This document shows, in pieces, positions 34,048 to 43,539 of a stretch of DNA of 64,000 bases. The DNA is taken from the NCBI RefSeq assembly GCF_018255755.1, contig NZ_CP073766.1, forward strand, positions 7,128,501 to 7,192,500, read 5' to 3'. The notes beneath the pieces are model-generated. The model did no database searches, was not told the DNA's origin, and was given only the letters and a program-made list of their open reading frames with translations. Source of the DNA: Chitinophaga sp. HK235. Its GTDB lineage: Bacteria > Bacteroidota > Bacteroidia > Chitinophagales > Chitinophagaceae. Made by a program: the position numbers and the translations under genes. The number at the start of each line of letters is the position of its first letter. The stretch's first letter is position 1.

Positions 34048-34944
34048 ATGAATGTAACAGTAACAGGTTCTTTGGGAAATATCAGTCGCATTCTCATTGA
34101 TAAATTGGTATCAAACGGACATGAAGTCAAAGTAATAACTTCTAACTCCGAAAGAGTAAAAGAAATTGAACAATTAAATGCCATTCCGCTTGTTGGTTCG
34201 GTGGAAGACTACGAATTTGTTAAAAGCGCTTTTGAAGGAAGTGAAGCGGTTTATTTGATGATACCGCCTAATTTCCGGACAGCCGACTTAAAAGCGTATA
34301 TTAAAACTGTTGGTGAACAATACGCCAATGCGTTGAAAGCAACAGGTGTAAAGTATGCTGTGAATCTGAGTAGCGTAGGTGCTCATCTTCAAAATGGTTT
34401 AGGTCCGACAGGTTCAAATTTTCACGTTGAGCAAAAGTTGAATGAATTGCAGGATGTGAACGTGTTGCATTTGCGTCCGGGAATGTTCCTGACTAATTTT
34501 TATGGTGCCATTCCAATGATTAAGCACCAGCATATGTTAGGAAACAATTTCAGCGGTTCCGTCAATTTACCGCTTACACACCCTAAAGACATTGCAGCAG
34601 TAGCGTTCAGCGCGTTGAATGACTTGTCGTTTTCAGGCAAACAAATCCAATACATTATCAGCGATGAGAAGAACGGTTTTGAGATTGCCGAAACATTGGG
34701 TAATGCAGTCGGAAAATCAGGTGTTAACTGGATGGAGTTTTCCGATGAACAACTTCTGAATGCATTGATGCAAAGCGGATTTTCAGAACAAATGGCAAAG
34801 GTTTATATGGTTGAAATTGGTGAAGCTTTACGGGATGGCAGTTTTATGGAAGATTACAACAAAAATAAATCACTGTCTGCCGGCGGAACTACCTTGCAGG
34901 ATTTTTCCAAAGAGTTTGCGGCGGCTTATCAATACGGTAACTAA
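34048..34944 (+). CDS. NmrA-like NAD(P)H-binding oxidoreductase
   Basis: A 298-residue SDR-type protein (NmrA/QorB group). Nucleotide-binding loop VTGSLGNISRILI sits at the N-terminus; SNGHEVKVITSNSERVKEI, AVYLMIPPNF and VNLSSVGAHLQNGLGPTGSNFHVEQKL follow as in quinone reductase QorB-like proteins. Paired divergently with HxlR, it is probably induced by quinones or electrophiles. Base composition is more AT-rich than in the neighbouring cluster, so this pair may have been acquired separately. Confidence 0.85.
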   Translation: MNVTVTGSLGNISRILIDKLVSNGHEVKVITSNSERVKEIEQLNAIPLVGSVEDYEFVKSAFEGSEAVYLMIPPNFRTADLKAYIKTVGEQYANALKATGVKYAVNLSSVGAHLQNGLGPTGSNFHVEQKLNELQDVNVLHLRPGMFLTNFYGAIPMIKHQHMLGNNFSGSVNLPLTHPKDIAAVAFSALNDLSFSGKQIQYIISDEKNGFEIAETLGNAVGKSGVNWMEFSDEQLLNALMQSGFSEQMAKVYMVEIGEALRDGSFMEDYNKNKSLSAGGTTLQDFSKEFAAAYQYGN

Positions 34945-34971
34945 AGATGATATGAGATTACAACAGATAAG

Positions 34972-35001
34972 GGAAGTTAGCTGTGCCCTCAGCTAACTTC
35001 C
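34972..35001 (+). terminator. terminator behind the NmrA-like gene
   Basis: A perfect 12-bp stem GGAAGTTAGCTG / CAGCTAACTTCC, loop TGCCCT, followed by TTTACTT. It lies 27 bp after the stop codon. Confidence 0.8.
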
Positions 35002-35260
35002 TTTACTTAATGGCATATATACGGTAAGTTATTTTGCCGGGCTTCTGCCTGGCGGCCACTGGCTACGGTTTCTTCGGCTTTCTTTTGGACGATTGTAATA
35101 AAAAGATGCCTTATTATTTATGACTTACAACTTTTTTTCAAAAGTGAAATGATAAAAAGATTAGTTTTCCTAACTGAAAATTGTTTAATGAAAACGTTTT
35201 GTTGTAAATTGTAATTTAATAATCAACAAAGTCTTTGTTGATCCCCCAAATCAAGAAAAG

Positions 35261-36091
35261 ATGAATACAATAAAAATAGCCGGAATCTATGTTCTGATCA
35301 AAGATAATTTAAGCGTGATTGTATTGTTGCCTGCTCTGCTAGGCGGAATCTGGCAGGTTATGGAGCTTCTATGTATTGGTCCTTCATATATTCGTTTTTT
35401 CTCAGTAACGCAGTTAATTCCTGATGGCTTACTGATTCTTTCTATTTTCTTACTGATATTATTCGTGAACTTAGTTGTTATCAGGTTTCCAAAGTGGCTT
35501 GCTGATACAGATTTGGGGATGAAGGAGCTGGCCGGCAATAATAAAGAATCGTGTGAGAAGGAATATTTAAAAGGAGATAACATAGTGTATGACAAGAAGG
35601 AGATGAAAAATATTATATGTGCATTTTCCATTGGAGTTATTGGGTTTTCACATTATCTGTGGGTGAATGTTCTCTATCCGGCATTCAAAAGTCAAAGAAT
35701 CGGTCTAGGTGGAATAATGGAAGTTACAATGGTATGTCCGATAATACTGATAAAGTTAAAGTTCATCTACAGATGGATAAAGGTATATTTATCTAAAACT
35801 GCTGAACTTATTCTTTACTTACTTTTCTGTCTCTCCTTTTCAGTATTAATTACTCTCTTTTTCTTCTGCCTGAAAGTATTTCATAATTCATTTTTACTTC
35901 CAGGAAATTTCAAAAACATAGCTAACATAAAAGAGAATCCTCTTGTTAAAACTACACCCACCAGAATCCCGGAGATAGTTTATTTCAATGATAAATATAT
36001 CTTCATTAAAATAAAAGAGGGAAGAGGGTCAGACTCTATTGAGGTGAGAAAATTCGAAGAGTTTTTACAAAATCCCAAACCCAAATTATAG
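35261..36091 (+). CDS. hypothetical multi-pass membrane protein
   Basis: A 276-residue protein with about five hydrophobic segments (around VIVLLPALLGGIWQVMELL, LLILSIFLLILFVNLVV, IGVIGFSHYLWVNVLY, MVCPIILIKLKFIY and LILYLLFCLSFSVLITLFFF) and a C-terminal hydrophilic tail. No known family recognised. The gene is notably AT-rich compared with its neighbours and stands alone between unrelated units, which suggests an orphan or recently acquired gene. Start ATG 35261 is preceded by AAGAAAAG. Confidence 0.6.
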   Translation: MNTIKIAGIYVLIKDNLSVIVLLPALLGGIWQVMELLCIGPSYIRFFSVTQLIPDGLLILSIFLLILFVNLVVIRFPKWLADTDLGMKELAGNNKESCEKEYLKGDNIVYDKKEMKNIICAFSIGVIGFSHYLWVNVLYPAFKSQRIGLGGIMEVTMVCPIILIKLKFIYRWIKVYLSKTAELILYLLFCLSFSVLITLFFFCLKVFHNSFLLPGNFKNIANIKENPLVKTTPTRIPEIVYFNDKYIFIKIKEGRGSDSIEVRKFEEFLQNPKPKL

Positions 36092-36326
36092 CTGATTCAA
36101 GGAGATGCTCCAGGAAAGAGCTATCATTTTGCAGTTTGTAGGGATTACTTTTGGTGATACTGTCCCGGCCATCCAACCCCAAAACACTTTTACCATTAAG
36201 CCTTTAACAGAATTTTAACAGCTCCTGTGCAAAAAGCGGATAGGAAGATTCCCTGAACGTATGTTTTACAGTCATACACGGCGGTTATTCCGGCCGGATA
36301 TTCACTCACTGACTAAAAAAAATTTT

Positions 36327-36536
36327 ATGAAGTACAGGGTATTTTTTGCGGGCATACTGGCAACAGCAGTTACAATGATTACAGCGACCGGAGCCATGGC
36401 GCAGCATGCACCATCAAAAGAACAACGTAAACAGGCGGGTGATACCACCCGGAAAGATGGCAGACATTCGGTTGTGCAGGCAGGAAAAGGCGGGCCTAAA
36501 GCAGATACCGTTCGTAAACCAGTCAAAAAGCACTAG
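36327..36536 (+). CDS. small exported basic protein
   Basis: About 69 residues from ATG 36327 (MKYRVFFAGILATAVTMITA...AMAQ), with a clear signal peptide and a very hydrophilic, lysine-rich mature part (APSKEQRKQAGDTTRKDG, then KGGPKADTVRKPVKKH). An upstream in-frame ATG at 36261 would spoil the signal peptide. No family recognised. It lies ahead of a sigma/FecR/TonB unit but is separated from it by about 240 bp. Confidence 0.55.
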   Translation: MKYRVFFAGILATAVTMITATGAMAQHAPSKEQRKQAGDTTRKDGRHSVVQAGKGGPKADTVRKPVKKH

Positions 36537-36773
36537 TGTGGCATCTGTATAAAAGCAACCCGATACGGTTTATGCACCACGTGGTCTCCCGCAACAGCAG
36601 GGGGCCTTTCGTGCATGGTGGATGGGAGTGCTGCCAGAAATATTTAAAAATTAATGAAGCAACAGTAGAGGGATACATATTGAACAACGTTTTTAGTGTA
36701 CAAAGAAACGGAGACCGTAGGGAACCTCTTCAGGAAAGCCCGATAAGTCACGTCAGAGGTACTGTATTATATT

Positions 36774-37328
36774 TTGAAAAATTTATCGCTTGTGCGTGAA
36801 GATGGTCTTTATAAACAGTTTCGGCTTGGATTCGAAAAATTTTATAACCCGCTTTGCATGTATGCCAACAGTTTTGTGAAGGAACAGAGCGTATGCGAAG
36901 ATATTGTACAGGAAGTGTTTGTCAGGATATGGGAAACACGGAAGGACCTGGTACAGTCCGATAGTCTGAGATTTTACCTTTTCACGGCTGTACGCAATAA
37001 CTGTCTTACTCACCTTAGCAGAGAACAACGAATGACAGTATACAGCCTTTCCGAAATAGATCTGGAAGATGATGAGACTGCCGATATTACACCTCCTGCT
37101 GATGAAACGCTGAATTACCAGGCCTTATTGGGGCTGGGGATAGAACAACTTCCTCCTAAATGCAAAGAGGTATTTCTCTTGTCCCGTATGGGAGAATTGA
37201 GTAACCAGCAGGTGGCGGATAGTCTGGGTATTTCCGTTAAAACAGTCAACAATCAGTTATGGAAAGCGCTGAAAATGCTCAGGGCTTTCGTGAGAAATAC
37301 GGGCATGGGACTACTAGTTTTTTTATGA
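36774..37328 (+). CDS. ECF RNA polymerase sigma factor (FecI-like)
   Basis: A 184-residue sigma-70 of the ECF type. Region 2: FYNPLCMYANSFVKEQSVCEDIVQEVFVRIWE; region 4: LPPKCKEVFLLSRMGELSNQQVADSLGISVKTVNNQLWKAL. The apparent start is TTG at 36774 (no in-frame ATG nearby), with GTG 36792 as an alternative. It is followed by a FecR-like anti-sigma factor and a TonB-dependent receptor, the standard Bacteroidetes cell-surface-signalling trio that turns on receptor genes when the ligand is present. Confidence 0.9.
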   Translation: MKNLSLVREDGLYKQFRLGFEKFYNPLCMYANSFVKEQSVCEDIVQEVFVRIWETRKDLVQSDSLRFYLFTAVRNNCLTHLSREQRMTVYSLSEIDLEDDETADITPPADETLNYQALLGLGIEQLPPKCKEVFLLSRMGELSNQQVADSLGISVKTVNNQLWKALKMLRAFVRNTGMGLLVFL

Positions 37329-37383
37329 ACGACATAGGAAAATAGGATAGGATTTTGTTTTGTTAAGTAGGAGAGGAGAAAAT

Positions 37384-38379
37384 ATGATGGTATTACCTGA
37401 TAACATAAAAGCAATTATTGTAAACAGGCTTCGGGGAAACATCTCACCGGAAGAAGCGGAGACGCTGGATGAATGGCAGCGTCAACAATCTGTCGGGGAT
37501 GAAGAACTGGCCGAATACGATAAGATATGGGCAGAAAGCGGCAATGCATTCAGTCAGCCACATTTTGATATCGCGAAAGCCTGGCAGTGTGTGGACCAGC
37601 GACTGAAAGAAGCCGGGGTTGATGAAAACACCGGAGGCCGCATTGTCAGGATTCGGAGATATTGGAGAGGGGCCGCTGCAGCAGCAGCCATCATCGTTGT
37701 TGTAGCAGGATCCTGGTTGTTCTTCCATCAAACGGGCCGGCAGGAGGTAACCTGGACTAAAGTTACCGCAGACGCCACCAATAAGTATTTCCGACTGCCT
37801 GACAGCACGTTGGTGCTGCTCCGCAAAGGTGCTACCGTTACCTATTCGGCTGCTTTTGGTCACAGCGACAGACTGGTTACACTCTCCGGGGATGCCTTCT
37901 TCGATGTTGCTCCATATGAAAAAATCCCGTTCCGGATACAGACGGAAAGGGCTGTGATAAAGGTATTGGGTACCTCCTTTGTCGTGAATACCACCATCAA
38001 TACCGACCGTGTGGTGGTCGTAACCGGAAAGATTATGTTCACAGACAAAGCCAGGCCCGAAAACAAATGTATCGTTTCTGCAAAAGAGGAAGTATCCTTT
38101 ACCGGCCATACGCTGGAAAAGAAGAATATAAGCGATTCAAATTACCTGGCATGGCAAACCGGTATGCTCCGGTTTACCAATACCCCTCTGATAGTGGTAG
38201 TGAAAGAGCTTTCCGCTTATTATGGTAAAACTGTTAACCTGAATGATACATTAAAAACAGGATCGGTGAAAGTAACGGCCAGTTTCCGTGAACAACCATT
38301 GCATGAAGTGCTGGAGGAAATTACGGTCATCACCGGGCTGCATTACCGTCACCAGGAAGACAGCGTAACAATTTATTGA
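37384..38379 (+). CDS. FecR-family anti-sigma factor
   Basis: About 331 residues from ATG 37384, which has a strong AGGAGAGGAG ribosome site 5' of it. An N-terminal cytoplasmic domain (NRLRGNISPEEAETLDEWQ) is followed by one membrane segment (GAAAAAAIIVVVAGSWLFF) and a periplasmic FecR domain (YFRLPDSTLVLLRKGATVTY, TERAVIKVLGTSFVVNTT) plus the C-terminal DUF4974/STN-like part (FTNTPLIVVVKELSAYYGKTV). It would hold the ECF sigma factor inactive until the outer-membrane receptor signals. Confidence 0.9.
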   Translation: MMVLPDNIKAIIVNRLRGNISPEEAETLDEWQRQQSVGDEELAEYDKIWAESGNAFSQPHFDIAKAWQCVDQRLKEAGVDENTGGRIVRIRRYWRGAAAAAAIIVVVAGSWLFFHQTGRQEVTWTKVTADATNKYFRLPDSTLVLLRKGATVTYSAAFGHSDRLVTLSGDAFFDVAPYEKIPFRIQTERAVIKVLGTSFVVNTTINTDRVVVVTGKIMFTDKARPENKCIVSAKEEVSFTGHTLEKKNISDSNYLAWQTGMLRFTNTPLIVVVKELSAYYGKTVNLNDTLKTGSVKVTASFREQPLHEVLEEITVITGLHYRHQEDSVTIY

Positions 38380-38420
38380 TCCTTTTACAAATGGATTGTA
38401 ATAGCAAGTAATTAAAGTAA

Positions 38421-40997
38421 ATGATAATGGTGGTATCCGCTCCGCTACGATACCCTAAAAGAGGACTGAAACTACTACTGATATTGATTATCCTTGCCGG
38501 CAACATAAACGTCACTGCACAGACGGGGCTGCTCGGCAGAAGGTTTGCATGCCATAAAACCCGCGGTACAACTACTTTTTTGCTCGAAAAAATTAGTACC
38601 TATAGTGGAACTGTTATCGAATATTCCGGCGGATATCTTGACCAGGGAGGGGAAATGCGCCTCCGGGAGGAAGAAACATCTTTGGGTTCAGTTTTGAATG
38701 AACTATTGGTGGGCAAACATGTGAAGATAGAAGAAAGGAGCGGAAAGGTGATTCTGATTCCTTCGACGGTCATGTTGACAGCTGACAGTGTGGAGAATGA
38801 GTACACGCTGTTCGGTTATATTACGGAAGAGAATAGTCTGGAACCGATACCTTATGCCATGATAAAGGACCAGGAGTCCGGGCGTGTATGCCAGTCCAAT
38901 AGGTTCGGGTATTACAGCCTGCGGCTGACGGAAGGTCTTCATCACATAAAAGTAATATATGCCGGTTATCCTCCGGTAATAGCATCAGTATCCGTTAACA
39001 GCACCATCAGACGTAATCTTACCATGCGTGCAGTGGTGTTGCCGGAGGTGAAGGTGACACCGGGTTGTATGTTGCAGAAAGACGGAGGCTCCAGCCCAGA
39101 AAAGTATCTTTCTTCTGCCTATAATAATATTCTGGGGGAGAGTGATCCGGTAAGGTCATTATACCTGTTACCAGGAAATGTTGAGTCGCAGGAAACCACT
39201 GGTAAATTGATGGTACGCGGCGGAGATCCGGAACAAAATGCTTTTCTGCTCGATGGGAATCAGGTATTCAACCCTACTCATTTACTGGGTGAGCTGTCCA
39301 TCGTCAGTGAAGGAGTGATGAAATCGATCCGGCAGTTTAAGAATGATTTTCCCAGCAGATTTGATGGTGCGCTGTCTTCCGTAACGGAAGTAAACACCAA
39401 AGACGGCAGTATGGATACCTGGAGCGGACAGGTAAATGCCGGGCTATTGGCAGGTGCGCTGGCGGTAGACGGGCCGCTGATAAAGGGACGTACCGCCATC
39501 GTGGCTTCTGTCAGGAAAAGCTGGTCAGACCCGTTGTTGAATGTGCTCGATAGTAACTACCGGTTGCGGTTCTATGATATTCATTTCAAAGTCACGCATC
39601 TGCTGGATAGCAATAATAAAATAATGCTCAGCGGGTATATGGGTAAAGACCGGCTGGAGCTGAGACAGAACGATTATCAGAATCTGCAGGTATGGGGCAA
39701 CAGGCTCGCTACGCTCAACTGGAACCACGTGATCGGCGCCCGCTCTTTTGTGAACACCACCTTGAACGTAAGCAATTATCATAATCTGGCCGGTATGAAG
39801 CTCATCCTCTACGATGATTCAACAGGAGAGGAGAAAGAAACGAAAGCGTATAATAATTACGCATCAGTAGAGCGCTATGAGGCCAGAACACAGTTTGAGA
39901 TGAATGCATCCACCAATCTGCAGTTCCGCTTCGGTGGCAAGTTATTGCACACCGTCATTCATCCTTTCGGAACAAATATTTCATCGGAACTGGGAGCAGT
40001 ACAAGAGGGGTTCAAGCCCATGAAACCACTGCCATTTACAGAATACTCCTGCTACTACGAAAATGAATTCAGGTTGAGCCCCCGCCTGTTGTTAAGGCCG
40101 GGAGTGCTTTTCAGTGCTTACCGGTTCAAGGATTACCACTACAACTCATTGCAGCCGCGGTTATTCGCCAGCTACCGGATAGCGAAAAATCAGCAGCTGA
40201 CTTTTTCCTTTGCACGGATGGCCCAATACCTGCACCAGGTATCAAGCCCTTTCCTGGGCATCAACAGTGAGTTATGGGTACCCAGTACCGCCATACTAAG
40301 GCCGGCCGAAAGTGACATGTTCAACCTCGGTTATAGTCTCAATGATAATAAAGGCACGCTGTTATCTGCTGATATCTATTACCGGAAAATAAACAACGTC
40401 ACCAATTTTGCGGAGAAAGGAAATATCTTTTACGGTGAAGACACCTGGGAACAGGACATTCTTACCGGAAAAGGATGGAGCTACGGTGCGGAATTGCTGG
40501 CCGGAAAGCGGTGGCGGAAATGGCAGCTTCAGTTGTCGTATACGTTGGCCTGGAGCTGGCGACAGTTTGATGATGTGAATGAAGGAGAGAAATTTCCTTT
40601 CCGTTTCGACAGGCGACATCATCTGAATATAGCGGCCAACTTCCGGCCGGATAAACACTGGGATATCGGTGCTGTGTGGTACTTCAGCTCAGGCGACTGG
40701 ATGCTGCGGCCGATAGGTACGCTGCCCGGTGAAGAAAGCGAACCGTTCAGGTATGAAGGTGTTTCCTACTATGATAAACGTGGCCCCAATTATCAGCGCC
40801 TCAATTGTAATGTGAACTATCGGTTTGTCACCGGGAAGCTGAATCACAAGGTGGCAGCCGGTGTATATAATGTCTATCGTACTAAAGGATTGTATTCAAC
40901 AGATAGCTTCAATACAAGCGACAATGGTAATGTTACTTTATCCGGCAACCGGATATTTAATCTAACCTACTATCTTTCCTATACATTGAATTTTTGA
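38421..40997 (+). CDS. TonB-dependent outer-membrane receptor
   Basis: An 858-residue receptor with signal sequence (LKLLLILIILAGNINVTAQ), an N-terminal STN/secretin-like signalling domain (TTTFLLEKISTYSGTVIEY...GSVLNELLVGKHVKIEE), a carboxypeptidase-like regulatory domain (LFGYITEENSLEPIPYAMI), a plug domain (LYLLPGNVESQETTGKLMVRGG...NAFLLDGNQVFNPTHLLG) and a beta-barrel ending in a C-terminal phenylalanine (LSYTLNF). The STN domain fits its place behind the FecI/FecR pair. It is shorter than SusC-type receptors and no SusD follows, so it is unlikely to be a glycan transporter of that class. The ligand is unknown. Confidence 0.88.
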   Translation: MIMVVSAPLRYPKRGLKLLLILIILAGNINVTAQTGLLGRRFACHKTRGTTTFLLEKISTYSGTVIEYSGGYLDQGGEMRLREEETSLGSVLNELLVGKHVKIEERSGKVILIPSTVMLTADSVENEYTLFGYITEENSLEPIPYAMIKDQESGRVCQSNRFGYYSLRLTEGLHHIKVIYAGYPPVIASVSVNSTIRRNLTMRAVVLPEVKVTPGCMLQKDGGSSPEKYLSSAYNNILGESDPVRSLYLLPGNVESQETTGKLMVRGGDPEQNAFLLDGNQVFNPTHLLGELSIVSEGVMKSIRQFKNDFPSRFDGALSSVTEVNTKDGSMDTWSGQVNAGLLAGALAVDGPLIKGRTAIVASVRKSWSDPLLNVLDSNYRLRFYDIHFKVTHLLDSNNKIMLSGYMGKDRLELRQNDYQNLQVWGNRLATLNWNHVIGARSFVNTTLNVSNYHNLAGMKLILYDDSTGEEKETKAYNNYASVERYEARTQFEMNASTNLQFRFGGKLLHTVIHPFGTNISSELGAVQEGFKPMKPLPFTEYSCYYENEFRLSPRLLLRPGVLFSAYRFKDYHYNSLQPRLFASYRIAKNQQLTFSFARMAQYLHQVSSPFLGINSELWVPSTAILRPAESDMFNLGYSLNDNKGTLLSADIYYRKINNVTNFAEKGNIFYGEDTWEQDILTGKGWSYGAELLAGKRWRKWQLQLSYTLAWSWRQFDDVNEGEKFPFRFDRRHHLNIAANFRPDKHWDIGAVWYFSSGDWMLRPIGTLPGEESEPFRYEGVSYYDKRGPNYQRLNCNVNYRFVTGKLNHKVAAGVYNVYRTKGLYSTDSFNTSDNGNVTLSGNRIFNLTYYLSYTLNF

Positions 40998-41168
40998 ACG
41001 CTACCCCATCTTTTTTTTAAAAAAATAGTTCCCCACGTAGGAAGTTATTCTGATCAGCTGTTTTAACAGTAGAGAATAATAACCGTATTGTATGAAATAT
41101 TTTCAGCCGCAGAAAACCAGTACTACACAATGCGCTGATCAGGGAAAATTTTAATAAATCAAAAGTAT

Positions 41169-41921
41169 ATGAAACAAGTAAAAACTCAATCAGGGGCGTC
41201 TCTGACAGGTATCTCCTGTGCACTGTTGGTAACGGTAGCTTTTATGTCCTGCAATAAGAATAACGACCCCGCACCTCAGCTTGTTGTGAAAAACGCCGGT
41301 GTACAGATGATACACACTGCCCCTAAAGTAGGTGACCTGATTGTGGAAATAGATGGAAAAAAACAGCAGGATAAATTACAATTCCTGAATCAATCTAAAG
41401 CCTACGTGAATCTGCCCTTTCAAAATGAAAGTACCCTGAAATTTATGCAGGATGGTAACAAAGTGATAGTGGATACAAAATATCGTCTCAACGATAAAGG
41501 GACCTATTCCTTGTTTCTATACGATACATTGCTGAACAATAAAATCAGAGCCGTATTGCTGAACGATAATCTCGCTGATCCTGGCAAAGGTAAGACCAGC
41601 ATACGCTTCCTGCATCTGTCGCCCAATACCACAGCTGTTGATATTGATATTTTCAAAGGTAGCGATAGTATCCGTCTGATCAATAATGTGGCCTATATCA
41701 GTGATAAACCGGATGTGGCAGCACTGTCTCCCTTTAAGCCAATCGCTTCCGGCGATTACCGGGTGAAAGTGAAAACGAAAGCCGGCACAACTATTACAAC
41801 CGTTCTCGATATCCCGTCTGTAAAACTGGCGGAAGGAAAAGTAGTAACGCTGTATCTCAGCGGATTAACCAAAGCCACAGGAGCCTTAGGGGTGGGACTC
41901 CAGTTATGGCAGCACAGATAA
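41169..41921 (+). CDS. DUF4397-type lipoprotein
   Basis: A 250-residue lipoprotein with lipobox VAFMSC (Cys about residue 28) and two repeats of an Ig-like beta-sandwich of the DUF4397 type: GVQMIHTAPKVGDLIVEIDG and TSIRFLHLSPNTTAVDIDIFKG, each followed by a 'y..l..G.Y.l.v' strand pattern. Such proteins are surface-exposed in Bacteroidetes; function is unknown. It follows the TonB receptor after 170 bp and may belong to the same regulon. Confidence 0.82.
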   Translation: MKQVKTQSGASLTGISCALLVTVAFMSCNKNNDPAPQLVVKNAGVQMIHTAPKVGDLIVEIDGKKQQDKLQFLNQSKAYVNLPFQNESTLKFMQDGNKVIVDTKYRLNDKGTYSLFLYDTLLNNKIRAVLLNDNLADPGKGKTSIRFLHLSPNTTAVDIDIFKGSDSIRLINNVAYISDKPDVAALSPFKPIASGDYRVKVKTKAGTTITTVLDIPSVKLAEGKVVTLYLSGLTKATGALGVGLQLWQHR

Positions 41922-41940
41922 ACAACAGAGAACCATGTCC

Positions 41941-41968
41941 GGGGCTGTCTCATTATTGAGATGGCCCC
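41941..41968 (+). terminator. terminator behind the DUF4397 gene
   Basis: GGGGCTGTCTCA / TGAGATGGCCCC, with one mismatch, loop TTAT, then TTTTTA. It lies 19 bp past the stop. Confidence 0.85.
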
Positions 41969-42120
41969 TTTTTATGCTGGTCGACCAACGGGTTTTACTT
42001 CCTGAACATTTTTTACTTTCTTAACCCTGACTTGTTTCGTAATAAAATAACATCGTATTCCGGGAAAAAAAATCTATCTTAAATAAGTATTTGAAAACCT
42101 GAATTTTTAAATTTTAACCC

Positions 42121-42534
42121 ATGAGAAAAGTACTTGTTTTAAGTTTCATGTCAGCCTTATTTTTTGTACAAAGCAATGCCGCTACAGCTAAGGAAAAAAC
42201 AGTAAACCTATCTTCGATTGCAGATAAACCTGCCAACAAGATCTCAGCAGAATTTAATGTCCGGATAACCCTGGTGGATATCCATGGAGCGCCAGTTACA
42301 GGTGGTTCCGGTCTGCGTGGTTACTGGGCGCAGAACGTGGCAACCGGTGAGTATTATTACCCGGGTGGACAGGAAGATGAAGACAAGTTTGAGAACCTCC
42401 CTGCCGGTACCTACACCTTTGGTGCATACGCTGGTGCCTGGGATGGAGCTGTTTCCAAAACAGTAACGCTCAGCAGTGGAAATGTAGGCCCTGATGGCTA
42501 CATTGTAGTAGCATTAACTTATTGGGTAGAATAG
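42121..42534 (+). CDS. small exported protein, beta-rich
   Basis: A 137-residue protein with signal peptide (MRKVLVLSFMSALFFVQSNA-A). The mature part is beta-rich with a carboxypeptidase-regulatory/PKD-like flavour: FNVRITLVDIHGAPVTGGSG, TGEYYYPGGQEDEDKFENLPAGTYTFGAYAGAWDG. 'LPAGTYTFGAYAG' is a typical surface Ig-like strand pattern. No family assigned. A long AT-rich leader precedes it and a good terminator follows. Confidence 0.65.
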   Translation: MRKVLVLSFMSALFFVQSNAATAKEKTVNLSSIADKPANKISAEFNVRITLVDIHGAPVTGGSGLRGYWAQNVATGEYYYPGGQEDEDKFENLPAGTYTFGAYAGAWDGAVSKTVTLSSGNVGPDGYIVVALTYWVE

Positions 42535-42553
42535 ATTGCCCGTAAACGCAAAT

Positions 42554-42588
42554 AAAAAGACCGGTCCACACATGTGTCCGGTCTTTTT
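42554..42588 (+). terminator. rho-independent terminator
   Basis: AAAAAGACCGG / CCGGTCTTTTT with an internal CACATGTG palindrome as upper stem, followed by ATTTG. It lies 20 bp past the stop of the 42121 gene. Confidence 0.85.
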
Positions 42589-42766
42589 ATTTGTCCCTTA
42601 ATCCCAAAAAAACTTTCTAATGGGAACGGCTATACGAATCATTAGTGGCGAATGATCATCTTAGGCGTGGATTCCTTTAGTAAAAAAGGATACCTGAAAT
42701 GCATTAAGAAGCTACTCAGAATTATTTCTGATAGCCTCTTAATGTTAATGCCAGCTTCACAAAGCT

Positions 42767-43153
42767 TTATTTTTGCGGCCTGGCAACCTTCTGCAAACTA
42801 ACATTCTCGCAAATAGCATATACTGCGTAGAAGAACATCAGTGTAAATATTGTATATCTGCTGGTATTAGCTCTGTTGACAACGGCATAGATGGTAATAC
42901 CTGCCAGACAAAGCATCATTCTGCTGATCATTGCACCGTACACCCGAAGCATAAATACGCTATTGCTTTCGGCTTGTACGCCTTTACGGCTCATATTGTA
43001 AGTGAATGCTGAAAGTGAAGCTAATGCCAGGTTGCCGAAGAGTAGGACGTTGTGGTGTACACCATTGTCTAACAACCAGGTTTTAAAGTATAATAATACG
43101 ACGCTCAATAAAATAAAAAGGCCAATGACTCTAAAGTAAAATCTATCCCACAT
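42767..43153 (-). CDS. four-helix membrane protein (AtpI-like)
   Basis: A 128-residue protein with four hydrophobic segments (FRVIGLFILLSVVLLYFKTWL, VLLFGNLALASLSAFTY, MISRMMLCLAGITIYAVV and TIFTLMFFYAVYAICE). The spacing and the motif 'R...LAG...Y....F.LMFFYAVY' resemble the small AtpI-like proteins found near ATP synthase operons in Bacteroidetes. The neighbours here do not help. No catalytic residues. Confidence 0.6.
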   Translation of the reverse strand: MWDRFYFRVIGLFILLSVVLLYFKTWLLDNGVHHNVLLFGNLALASLSAFTYNMSRKGVQAESNSVFMLRVYGAMISRMMLCLAGITIYAVVNRANTSRYTIFTLMFFYAVYAICENVSLQKVARPQK

Positions 43154-43404
43154 TTCTGCTCTAGCATTTGATAATTAGGGCGCAAAATTACGACTAAAAC
43201 TGTTAATGGCAAAATGATTAGAAATAAAAAGTAGTATCAATCAGAAATTATGTGGTACTTCTTGTAGTCGTTGTTGGTTTTGATGAATGGGTAAGGCATG
43301 CCTGTAGTGCGCTTGCACTGTAATTCAGTGTGTCATTTGGTGTGTCAGATTTGTGTTGTGAGTTGTGAGAGAAAGCGGTAGAAGCCGTTAAGAAAGACAC
43401 TTGA
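43154..43404. other. non-coding stretch between membrane protein and tRNA
   Basis: About 250 bp without a clear gene. On the minus strand a short frame encodes LQCKRTTGMPYPFIKTNND..., ending near 43240, possibly a decayed gene tail next to the tRNA 3' end. No integrase motif is recognisable. Confidence 0.3.
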
Positions 43405-43455
43405 CTAAAAGTAAAAAGGCTTGTAAGTTTGTCTTACAAGCCTTTTTACTTTTAG
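43405..43455 (-). terminator. 23-bp perfect hairpin directly behind tRNA-Leu
   Basis: CTAAAAGTAAAAAGGCTTG... and its exact reverse complement (23 nt per arm) enclose a 5-nt loop (TTTGT on the plus strand). It abuts the tRNA discriminator base. The tRNA transcript reads through the stem and ends in its T-rich arm. Confidence 0.85.
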
Positions 43456-43539
43456 TGCCCAGAACTGGATTCGAACCAGCACACCCTTGCAGGCGCTGCG
43501 ACCTGAACACAGTGCGTCTACCAATTTCGCCATCTGGGC
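43456..43539 (-). tRNA. tRNA-Leu (anticodon CAG)
   Basis: On the minus strand a class II tRNA folds completely: acceptor GCCCAGA / TCTGGGC with discriminator A, D-arm around AAATTGGTAGAC, anticodon stem CTGTG / CGCAG with loop TTCAGGT (anticodon CAG), a long variable arm (CGCCTGCAAGGGTG) and T-arm CTGG-TTCGAAT-CCAG. CCA is not encoded, as is common in Bacteroidetes. It decodes CUG. Confidence 0.93.

Noticed and set aside
36536..36799. Open frame of 87 codons before the sigma factor gene
   Set aside because: It overlaps the sigma factor start, has no family features, and its sequence looks like an untranslated leader.
43154..43404. Integrase remnant next to tRNA-Leu
   Set aside because: A short conserved-looking frame is present but no catalytic motif of a tyrosine recombinase could be seen.
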